Source: Cytidiella melzeri (taxonomy: Eukaryota; Basidiomycota; Agaricomycetes; Polyporales; Irpicaceae). From it: 39,753 nt of DNA. This document shows, in pieces, positions 1-9,500 of the stretch. How positions within the stretch are numbered: position 1 is the stretch's first letter; each line of letters opens with the position of its first letter. Where the stretch lies: positions 1 to 39,753 of the forward strand of contig JABYQR010000396.1 of assembly GCA_022592445.1 (NCBI GenBank), written 5' to 3'. The notes under the pieces were generated by a model, which worked only from the letters and a program-made list of their open reading frames with translations, made no database searches and was not told the DNA's origin. Made by a program: the position numbers and the translations under genes.

Positions 1-1851
1 AGTTACGAGTGAAGGGGATGACTAGGAGAGTCAACTAACTCTGGGAGTAAGTGTCTTATTATTTCTCTGCTCTCTAGGAGCGGTATATATACATGTCTGT
101 AACTAGATTACTAATCTACAGTAAAGTCATATGAGTAAGGATTGGTAAGGATTGGTAATCCTATGAGTAATGATTGGTAATGCACAGTCCTGCTTGCTAA
201 TACTACTGAATAGAGAATGTAAGCAATGACTGAGCATCCTACATAACTGAATGGTGCTGACTGAGCCTTTAGTAAGCTCAATACATTTGGTATATGAAAT
301 ATGAGTCATGCAGAAGCCTCATGGTACTTCTGCTATTCAGTCATGGAAACTACTGGAACACGATGCCATATGGTGCAAGTATCGCATCGTGTGTGACCAT
401 AAGGATGGTGGAATCACATGCTATGTACTATCTAATCTTTATCTATCTACATTGTCCATAGATCCAAAGTCCAATAATCAGCGATACAATCTCGCTTTGA
501 CAAAAGCGATAGCAGTGCATTGATCAAAGTAAGTCTTATATACGGTAACTACGGCGCTAAGCGTGCGCTAAGTAGTACGAAGACAGAATAGTTAAACACA
601 GGCGGGCATATCATACAATATTGCGCCATAATGCAATGTGAATGCGAGCGTGGGGCAATATCAACTCGTCAGGTGCGAGATAAATATTTATAAACTGATA
701 TTTAATCCTTCAAACATTATATTGCAAGTCGGACTTTACATTGGTAGGTAAACTGATATAGCTTTTTTGTTATTTTCCCGATGACTCCTATACTTAAACA
801 ACATCTTCATCCTTTCCAACAACCTCTGGTTTCACAAGAACCATGTCAAAGAAGTGTTACACCAACTCCGAAAACCCAATATCCCTGTGTACACCTGTGA
901 GTTGTCGGTGTCAAGGGTGAGTGTTACCATGCATGCAAAGGGTGAGCTTTTCTTGGTTGTTATGTGAACGCACAAGCGATTGCTTGCTCTATCTAGAGCT
1001 ACACTTTGAACCTCAACTCCATGGATGTCGACACTCAATGGGAGCAATGTTACTGGCATAACGTTTGGGGTGTTTAAGCAGAGACTGTTGTCAAGAGCTT
1101 TGTCTATGTAGTATTCTGTGTTCTCATGAACAATTACAATGTAATTTAGCAAGTACAGTATTCATGCTATATGCCATCCATGTCGTTGCATAGCTAGAGA
1201 AGGCGATGAGACGGCTCAAGCAGCCTCGTACACGCGGTGTTGGACCGATACAGGGAGTTCCATAATATTACCTGTTTCCGCTCTCGTCGGGCTCAGGGTC
1301 TCCGGACGATGGAGTAGTTCTTGGATGATGCGCATCCGTTCCAGATTGGCCTTGTGTAGCATGGACCGTCTTTGCTTAAGTATGGTAGAAGATTGAGAAG
1401 GGATGTCAGACATATGGAGACGGGTTACAGCAAGTTGAAGTACATACCGGTCAATGCAACCAGTACATGTATATGCCGTGGTTACACATAAGCGTACCAA
1501 AGTCAAACACATGCACACACGCTCGCACATTTCAGCGAAAACACCCCGCAGGCTCCTCCAACTAATGGCGAACGGTATATCAATTATGTGAGATCGTTGC
1601 CTATGGACAACACGTAGCTGTTCCGCGGGAAACCATAGACTCAGGCACAGTTCACTGCGATCACCGGCATGCGGAAAACTTGAGGCTGCCAGTGGCATGA
1701 CCTGGATGTAGAGAAGAACGAAGGAGTGGCGGAGCACCGCTCAAACAACTCGACATGCATGGTGAGAGAACGCGAACACAAGAACAAGGATGCAACGGGG
1801 TCAAAAGAGGGAGGGAGGCAACACGACGGTCAAAAGCATGATACGCGGTGA
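1..1851. other. Gene-poor stretch, no supported gene
   Basis: Only short open frames occur on either strand, and I could not join any of them into a convincing spliced protein. The minus-strand frames at 832-1152 and 1216-1737 are the longest; neither resembles a family I know. Near 140-180 the motif GATTGGTAA recurs three times within 40 bp, and near 555-575 GCGCTAAG is repeated, so some repeat-derived DNA is likely. The AT-rich first 500 bp could be the edge of a degraded retroelement, but I see no paired termini. Confidence 0.4.
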
Positions 1852-2548
1852 GGGCCTGGGGCCCTCATCTTCAAAGTAACGCCCACAGAGTACCACAAGT
1901 ACTTACTGAACGATACACACGACAGAAAATCGGTGCCTGAAAGGATGTTCGCTTATGAGCAGAAGATCCTGGAAACCGGGGTCTACAATGGCGAGATGGT
2001 GTATGATATTGAAATGAATGTGCTGCCGTACCCAGATGCCGGGGTTCCAGAACGCAAGACAGGCTCAAAGCTAACGCTGACAGAGTCTTTAAACCTGGAG
2101 ACCCGCCGCTACATCCGCGGGATTACGAAACTAGCGTTGAGCTTATTCGGTCTTCCTGATGATGAGGCCCTGGACTCGGTCGCGATGGGTTCATCAGCGT
2201 GTCTGTTCGACGCAGGTGCCGAAAGTCGGCTGCAGCTGGCTCACCTCGTCGTCATCCTCCAACAGTTCAAGATACGTGGCCTCTGGTCTGTAATTGAGCG
2301 ACACACTACCAGCGCTGGGAATACGTGAGACTCACCTTCGAGTTTGCCAACGTTCTGGCGCCAGATGACTTGCTCGGGCTTGACAGGCGTCATGATTATC
2401 TCGGACTCTGGGGGTGAGTTGGGCTCAGGACTACTCCCGCATTGAGATGTGAGGGAAAGTTACCCCTGTATTCTTCAGAGACGATGGCGCACAACGTCGG
2501 GTCAAAGTTCATAGTGATCCCATGTTTTGGCCTGATACGTTGAGTTGA
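1852..2548 (+). pseudogene. Frameshifted relic of an unrecognised gene
   Basis: An open frame from 1852 reads as protein-like sequence (YHKYLLNDTHDRKSVPERMF, later YIRGITKLALSLFGLPDDEA and DSVAMGSSACLFDAG) up to about 2310, then runs into a TGA at 2326-2328. Good protein sequence resumes at once in another frame (WEYVRLTFEFANVLAPDDLL) and continues through a plausible GT-AG intron (2414-2478) into a last exon ending PMFWPDTLS and a stop at 2546-2548. The switch falls in a CACACA run near 2299-2306, where two extra bases would explain it. No convincing 5' exon or start was found; the first in-frame ATG is at 1933. I do not recognise the family. A sequencing error is the alternative to a true pseudogene. 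Confidence 0.5.
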
Positions 2549-2661
2549 GCATGCATACGGTAAGATAAGGGCAGCTTACCTGACAGCTTTCCACACAAAG
2601 GACGATTCGAATATAGAGATCGGATAGCTGCCCAAGGTTCGTATGATTCCTGTGGAGGTTG

Positions 2662-3340
2662 TCAGATCACGGAGTCGACGGTATCCCTGAACGCGTACCG
2701 AGGACCAAGTCTTCTGACTCTTCCGTCCCATTGCGCACTTGCATGCTTGGACGGTCGATGTTTCGAACGGTAGACTTTTCCCATGTGTGAGACTTTCTTC
2801 CATTTCCGGTATCGACGGGGGGACGTAACTCGACTGCTTTGCCACGCTAACAGAAGCTGAGTGATGCAGATGGAGAGCATGCCGTGGACACATACCTCCA
2901 ACTCGGTCCAGTTGGCACAAAACACTTTGTCGGCTAGGGCCTTTACTCTCCCTACACCGTAGCGGTTGCTGCATGGCAGACAAACTGATCCATCTGTACA
3001 CCACCTCTTAAGAATCAGAATGTTGACGGCAAGCTTGGAGCAGTACGTACCTCCAGGACCAGCAGTTATGACTTTCCTGATATGACGCGGCATGAGTCGA
3101 AGTTGCTATGGGAGCGAGGGAACACACACCAAGCGACATGGAGCTGATTCGCCCCTACCTGCACGTCTTTCCCCGGCGGTGAGTAGTACAGAACGATGTT
3201 GTAGCGCTAATGTGTACACGGTAAGAGTTACACTCGCCCAACGAAAACAGTTTCGCTCACCTTCGACAACTGGTACCAGCTGAAAACCAACCAACGGTCG
3301 TGGCCCATGGTGAACGTTGAGGTCGGGGTCAGCCACGAAC
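2662..3340 (-). CDS. Unrecognised spliced candidate gene, 5' end unclear
   Basis: Read from right to left, several short exons can be joined at GT-AG sites. A 5' segment contains NVHHGPRPLVGFQL. The next reads RYNIVLYYSPPGKDVQ (about 3217-3167), followed by QLRLMPRHIRKVITAGPG (3110-3056). An exon reading VVYRWISLSAMQQ comes next, and a last basic exon near the end carries KVYRSKHRPSKHASAQWDG before a stop at 2662. Phases agree across these joins, which is the main support. The start codon is not found and the 5' exon has alternative frames. No known domain is visible. It converges on the relic ending at 2548, so both could be remnants of the same decayed neighbourhood. Confidence 0.3.
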
Positions 3341-3589
3341 GAGCATCGACTGGAGTTGGACCAAAGTCGATTTCGGCTCTTGCCGATCGACGCGTCGAAG
3401 ACTGTTTGTGAACTTCCGCGAGACGATCAACGCGGGTCTGTACTGACCGGGAATGCAGCCAAATTTTCTATGCGAGCTAGCAGTCAGGAGGACGCGGAAT
3501 GTTAGCTACTAGCCACCTTCTCAAACCCGTGCAAGCAGTCAGATGCTTCGATTGGTACACTAGTAATACATTGATCGACTCGGACTTGC

Positions 3590-4513
3590 TCAGTTTGACT
3601 CCTTGCTGCTCAGACTCCTGAAGAATTCAGCATAGGCATGTTCGATGTCGAATGATAGCTGTGGCCACTGTCAGGAGAAGCAATATCGCTCACAGGTTGC
3701 TCTGACGTACCTGTCTGCTCTGCTCTTCTGTGATCTCTTCTGACGCCTTCATGCCGTTGAGGGTGATGAGCCTGGTGCAAGGGAGGTGTTGGTCACAGGT
3801 CACCTCCCAGATTAGATAGTGTATATGCTCACCAACCAACCATTTTGCTCCGTCCTTCCCAGTCTTTGCTGCCCTTGAACCTCGCATAACCGGTCACTAG
3901 CTCCTGTAATATGGGGTGCAACTGGTCTTTTGCCCTCATCCGAAGCTTGAGCGCATCCATGAACGTGATAAAGCTCTGTGATTTGCACAAGCTGCGGATA
4001 AGATGAACTGGATGTTGGATGTACCCTGCTGCTTACCTGCGTGGTCTCTGCGACCCACTTGCCTGTTTCTGGTCCAGCTTCGCTCGAATGCTCAATGGTC
4101 GCCGGAACACCGACCTGTAGTCTGTGAAGTGCTGCAGGATGGTCCATCTAAGCAAATCAGACACACACACGCATCCGAGAGTACCAAAACTGCTTACCCG
4201 ATAGCGGCTCATGAACTGCTCGATGGAGGGCACATCGTTTCCCACGAGTTTTACCATAGTCTTGTACTGCGACAGTAGCCTCGTACATGCTGGAGAGTAC
4301 CTCTTGCACGACCCAGCTTAGTATCAAAAAAGAGATGCGTGGACGAGAGCGGACATACTCTGCTGCAGTGACTGAGTCTCTCACGTATGCCCTCTCCAAG
4401 TATTCGAGAGCGACTATGATGCCAAAGAGGGTGGCCAGCAAGCCGTATCTCTCGCGTCCTGCATTGGTTGTGTACAGCTTTGCCTCTTCGTCGAGGTTGA
4501 GAGCTGAGGACAT
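3590..4513 (-). CDS. VPS28: Vacuolar protein sorting protein 28 (ESCRT-I subunit)
   Basis: Vps28 is the ESCRT-I subunit that links the Vps23 core to ESCRT-II at endosomes during multivesicular-body sorting of ubiquitinated cargo. Six exons join cleanly: 4513-4359, 4300-4198, 4147-4037, 3975-3833, 3771-3711 and 3658-3590, giving 213 aa with introns of 50-61 nt. The N-terminal core-binding half reads EEAKLYTTNAGRERYGLLAT, LEYLERAYVRDSVTAAEYSP and LLSQYKTMVKLVGNDVPS. The C-terminal four-helix domain carries FITFMDALKLRMRAKDQLHP, DWEGRSKMVGWLITLNGMKA and FDIEHAYAEFFRSL. Length and order match the family (about 220-240 aa). The start at 4513 leaves a short N-terminus before EEAKLY; an in-frame ATG at 4585 would add 24 residues, but these look non-conserved. 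Confidence 0.93.
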
Positions 4514-5165
4514 GGCACAGGAGAGGAACGAGTTTGGCACACACTGGCGAGTAATTGATTGGCGGGATGAGCTCGGATCAATCATCTCAAGGACACAGTC
4601 CTCTCTTTGTCAGCAAAGTACTTCGTCGGTCTCAGCTCTGACAGTACACGCCCAGGCGAAGCCTAGGTGCTGTAGTATGTCCGGGCGAAGATGTCCGATG
4701 CAGCATCCGACCACATCGCACCGACATATGCCGCGCTCACATCCCTTCGATAGAAATAAATAATGATCCAGTCGACGTACTCCGTAGATAGCGCACCGAT
4801 GTCAAAGTCACATCGCACCCGAGACTTCCTCTGTAGTTGATACCGACATTGTGACGACAACGGATATATATGTATAGTCTGTAGTAAACATCCAGCCCAC
4901 GGTGCTTTCGTGATGTACACCGGATGTACAATAGATCATATTTCACATAGTCACACAGTTGAATCATATTAGCATGCGATGAATTTAAACTATCGAAAGT
5001 GTATGACATGGTGTGAACGACAGCGAGCGAGAGCGGAGAAACGACAGTATGTACATGCAAGCACGAGCGCGAAGACGAGTAGAGAACGAGCGCGACGACG
5101 AGAGGAGAAAAAGCGCGACAACGAGAGGACAAGGACGACGACGAGAACGAGCGCGACAACGACGA
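4514..5165. other. VPS28 upstream region and low-complexity spacer
   Basis: Nothing protein-coding is supported here. The left part is the presumed VPS28 promoter. From about 5020 to 5165 the plus strand becomes a purine-rich low-complexity tract made of GAGCGAGAG, GACGACGAG and GAGAACGAGCGCGAC blocks; the last block occurs twice, about 51 bp apart. Open frames through it are rich in Arg, Glu and Ser only because of this composition. Confidence 0.5.
5020..5165. repeat. Degenerate purine-rich (GACGAG/GAGCGC) repeat tract
   Basis: A stretch of roughly 145 bp is nearly C-G-A only on the plus strand, with GAGAACGAGCGCGAC repeated at about 5092 and 5143. It ends directly at the stop codon of the minus-strand gene 5166-6533 and so occupies that gene's 3' flank. 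Confidence 0.6.
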
Positions 5166-6533
5166 TCAGATAACAACGCTGTGCATGAACTTCTTGACAG
5201 CCCGCTGAACAGGAAGGAGATCAGCGGGCCCAATGGGCAGCACTCCGTCGCGGATGGGGAACATGTTCAAGTCGGCTTTGAGGCAGTTGTCGAAGTAACT
5301 AGGGAATTGTTGAGTGACGGTGCCAGTAAGATTCAGCAACGACTCACTCTTTGAGAAGCGTTGCGGCCTGCGCATTGGATGCCGACTTGGCCTTGAGCTT
5401 GACGTTCGCCTTCTGAAGCTCGTCGTCGACGTACTTCCAGTACGTGTCATCCTTCTTCGAAGGCCCGGCAGCGCTGCTTGCGCCTTCGACAGCGGTGTTG
5501 GCTTGAAGTTCCCGGTGCTTGAGATAGCACTGACGCTGCAAATTGAGGTTAGCAGGGTGAACTTCCCTCGAGAGCAAAAGGACTTACCAGAAAAGCAAAG
5601 CGAACGTAGTGCGAGCAGTCCGTGCTGATATATTCAGGCACGATGTCGCTAACCAGGGCCATAACATCTTGTGCCCCTTTGCGCGGCTTGTTTTTGTCGG
5701 TGCTTGAGACGAGGGACGCGGCGATCTGTAGGGCAAGACCAGTGACCATCGAGCCATGTTGATATAATAGTGCGACTCACCGTGGCCTTGATATCCGATC
5801 GGTGGCGGGTCATAGCATTGCTTACGATGGTCCGGATCGTCCTCCACTTCTCCATGGAGTGCAAGGTGACGCGATCAAGCTTGAACCATTCCGGGGACTC
5901 CTTGACGAAGGCCTGCGAATGTTTGGGAGTTAGCACGTACGACACGCATGCTCTAGGGTGCACTCACCATGACCGTGTCGACCGCATTCTTGAGGTAGGC
6001 AGGAATCGACGGACACGTCAAGCACACCAGCACCTGGTCGGAAACATGGGCCTTGTAAGACTTGGACAGCAAGGTCTCGTCGCTCTTCGCCAAGAGCTGG
6101 GCCTTGAGGAGGATGAAGGTCTCGATGCTCCGTTGGTCGGAATCAAGCTGTGGAAGTAATGTCAGCAAGTGGGAGGACGGAATATTGGTACTTACCTGGC
6201 TGAAGTGGTCAGCCGCGGTCTCGTCGAGATGGTACTCCAAGCATCTGCTGCGCGCAAACGCAAGCGATTGCTTCTTCCTCTCACGTCCCAGCTCGGGGAA
6301 CTGTCACGGCGACGACGACGAATGGACCCAACAGGCTGAACGCCAGTGCTGATGGAGGCGATGGATTCGGTGCCGTCTGATCAGGAAAGTTGCGGGACGT
6401 TGTTCAGGCCGGTGTCGTCCTCGCTGGTGCTGGGGGGGTAGAAAGAAGAGGAAGAAGGAAATTGAGAGTTTGAGGCCACGGGTTCGTGCGACGAGGGCAT
6501 GTCGCCACAAAAAAGGTCGTCGAAGAGACTCAT
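5166..6533 (-). CDS. Companion protein of the two-gene mobile-like unit
   Basis: This is a multi-exon gene. It probably starts at 6533 with MSLFDDLFCGDMPSSHEPV and ends at 5166 with QRAVKKFMHSVVI. Internal exons read FPELGRERKKQSLAFARSRC, SIETFILLKAQLLAKSDETL, WRTIRTIVSNAMTRHRSDIK, DIVPEYISTDCSHYVRFAFL and TYWKYVDDELQKANVKLKAK, separated by 50-60 nt introns. I recall such proteins as common, uncharacterised Agaricomycete proteins with an ELGRERK motif and a helical body, but assign no function. The join between the Ser-rich first exon and FPELGRERKK requires a weak donor near 6396, because the first exon otherwise meets a TGA. It lies immediately downstream of, and in the same orientation as, the large gene 6579-11635, suggesting a shared origin. 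It could instead be an independent single-copy gene. Confidence 0.6.
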
Positions 6534-6578
6534 GAGTGAGGCAAGGGCGTCGAACAACCAGTGTGACCTGGAGAAAGG

Positions 6579-9500
6579 TCAGAAGCGCCCTGCATCGATA
6601 TAAACCACCGTGTTTATCTTTGTTTGGTCAACAATGAGGCCCCATGAATTGACCACGACGAGTGAGCATGTTGTACTATTAAAAAAGCGAGGCACTAGTT
6701 TACATGTGTGAAGAGTCATTTTCGGGCCCAAACGGCGTCGCGCGGGTCCAGCGCGAGAAGCGATTGAAAGATTGAGGAGGCACGGCTGAGGGTGTGGTGG
6801 ATCGCGATCTGCAACAGGAATGTCGATTGTGTGGGATGGGGCGGCGGCGGAATTGATGATTGCATGTTCCTTGCATGTGTGGGTGTGGGGAGAATGGTGG
6901 AAGGAATGGTGGTGGTGCAAATGGAGGTGGGGTGGGGAGAATGGTGAAAGGAACTGCGGCGGCGCAAATGGAGGTGGAAAGGGTGGCCCAGACTCAGGAA
7001 TGTGAGGACCTGGCTGTGCTGCTGGCCAAGAAAATGAACGCTGCCATTGTGAATCAGCAAATGCAACGCCAGTGTTGCTCTCGCGATTTTGAGATTGAGA
7101 GCTGGAAGCAATTGGATTGGCTTGGAAACCTCTGCCTGCTTCCTTCTGCCCACAAAAAATGAGCACATGCACAATAATTGTAGGAACTGATACTCACATC
7201 CATTTCTGTTACCTTGCGCTTTGCACCTTGTTTGACCGAGCTCCGTTGAGGTGTTTCAAATGGTCGTGCAGTCACAGCCCTGCTGTCTGCATGTGATGAA
7301 CATGATCATTAGTGTGTGTGCGGATATACCCTTCATGCACAGGGGCTTACCTGGTAAAGGCTGTGTCATGACGTTGGACACATTGAACGCAGCTGGAGTG
7401 ATTGGTCTGGTGATCCTTGTGGTGCTGGAAGGTGGAAGTGCAGCTTTTGATGCAGCTTTTCGAGCTCCCATGTGCTTCACAGCTGCTTTCCGCACTTCTA
7501 AAACTGCTGTGTCAGGGATAACTGGCTCAGCCTGTCGTAGCGATGAAGGAAGAGCTTTAGCAATCTGCTCGTAGTTGTGAATTGAGTAGATATTGAGTAA
7601 GAAGTGAGGTGTCTCTGCATGCTGAGCAATTTGCTTGGTACGATGCTCTGTGAAGGTGCGTTCTTGCCGGGTAGGATGCAATGTCACTCCTATGCATTGG
7701 GAGTCTGAGTCTGTGCAATTGTGCTGGGTATTGACTGCACATATGATGTCCTGCAATAATCCCTGACTGAGCACATACAGCTGTACAATTGCGTTTAACA
7801 TACCTGGAGTGTGAGAAGGGCAGTGTCTTGTGTCAAGGTCAGTCGAGGGACTCGAAGCTTCTCATGTCGTGTGTCCTCTATCTTGAACAGCTGAACAGAG
7901 ATGTGAGAAACTTGGGAGACATTTTCCAGTGGCACCAGCATCTCAATAACACGTGCAAACTTGTACTAAGAGCAGGAGAAGATTCAATGATAGTGAAACA
8001 TTTACCAAAACTAAGATAGCTCACCTGATTATCACCATACTTAACAAGAATATCTTTCCCAGTGACAGCTTTATCGCCGTTGATGAGAGTCATAGACTCA
8101 ACCTTGAAGTAGCGTCGTGTGTCCAGTCCATGGGCAGCAAGTTGAGCTGAGGGTGAGCTGCTAGTGACTGTTGAGGAGTATGTTTGTGCCCATGTAACAG
8201 ACATCGAATGTCTCTGCTGTGACTTGGGTAGGTGTGCAGATCCTAGCATAATTATCAGTATAGTCACAGAGATAGTGTAGCATCTTCAGAATCATACCAG
8301 AAATAACAGGCTTGGTTTCTTTATAACCCAGGTGTGCTTTCTCTTCTGGATGATCCCTCATGTAGTCCCGGACTCCATGACCTGCAGATCTCCAAGTCTT
8401 CTTCTCGGCATCATACCAGAATCCACCAAGGGCCACATGCTTGACAGCGTCCTGTGCAGCAAAGGTCTTACAGGAGTCGTGACTGGGTGATTGCCGATTG
8501 CTGTGGATGCATGAAAGCCGGAATACGTGGTTGAAGCTCTCATAGCGTTCTGTTGAAAAGAGAATGGCAGGGCCAAAACGGCGGATGTATGCTGGAAGAT
8601 GGACTAGGAAGTGGAATTTTGGCTTGGTGATGAGAATGCTCGGTGCACATTTTGCAGTGATATTGAGAAGGTCTTGAATGGTCCTAGATAGATGGGCCTA
8701 CAGCAGCAATGAGATATTGCAACACCATAAAATAAAATGAAACATGCCAAGTATACTTCTCGGTCCTCAATACTTGTATGCCAGAGAAGAACAACCAGTT
8801 CTCCAATCACATTCCATCCATCAAGTACATCCTGAGGAACTAGGTCATGAATGAGGAATGGCATTACTTGAGCAAGGCTCTTGAAATGCTTTCCAATAAG
8901 ACCCCCACGGTAATGGCAGATGTATGCTGGAACAAACGCAGGGAGATTGAGGCCATGCACCGCGAGTGACTCCATTCGTGCTTCAAGTAAAGCAAGCGAC
9001 TTTGCTTTTTCGATGATATGAACAGTCTGGCCCCAGAAGTATTTGACAACACCTAGCAGCACTGTGTGTAGTATCTCAGTAGGTGTATCCATGTGAATGT
9101 TAACTCCTTGAATGATATATGAGATCAATGGTAACATGAATATTGTGGAAACTGACCGGCTAGTCCAAGCAATGGGTTAATCCAGTCATCCACGGAATGT
9201 GGCTGAAGTAGGCGATCTAGCTCTGTCTCAAGCTGCTTTCGTATTGCATCCTCAGATGCCTGGGAATTGTCTGGCCGTGCCTTCCGAAGCTGTTTACCCA
9301 TCTCAATCAAGGTATGAATGATGCTGTGAAGTCCTGAGTCCCAAACACCAGTGGCCTGACGTGCGCTGTCAACCTTGCTCTGAGCTCCAGGGAGAACAGA
9401 CATGCTGAGCTGTCTTCGAATTTCTGCGTCTGTTTCATGTGGTGTTCGAAGTGGGCCTTCCTACAGTAGCACAAAAAATCAGGTTCCCAACCTTGACTCT

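Noticed and set aside
2985..3075. Possible GATA-type zinc finger (WCTDGSVCLPCSNRYG) in the minus-strand candidate
   Set aside because: The second Cys pair has the right look, but no CxxC lies 17-18 residues upstream, and a different splice phase gives a better continuous protein through this exon.
4860..4985. Possible tRNA or small RNA in the AT-rich spacer
   Set aside because: No A-box/B-box pair or cloverleaf could be found by eye.
5013..5354. Arg/Glu-rich plus-strand frame as a coding gene
   Set aside because: It is composed of the purine-rich low-complexity tract and overlaps the clearly coding minus-strand gene.
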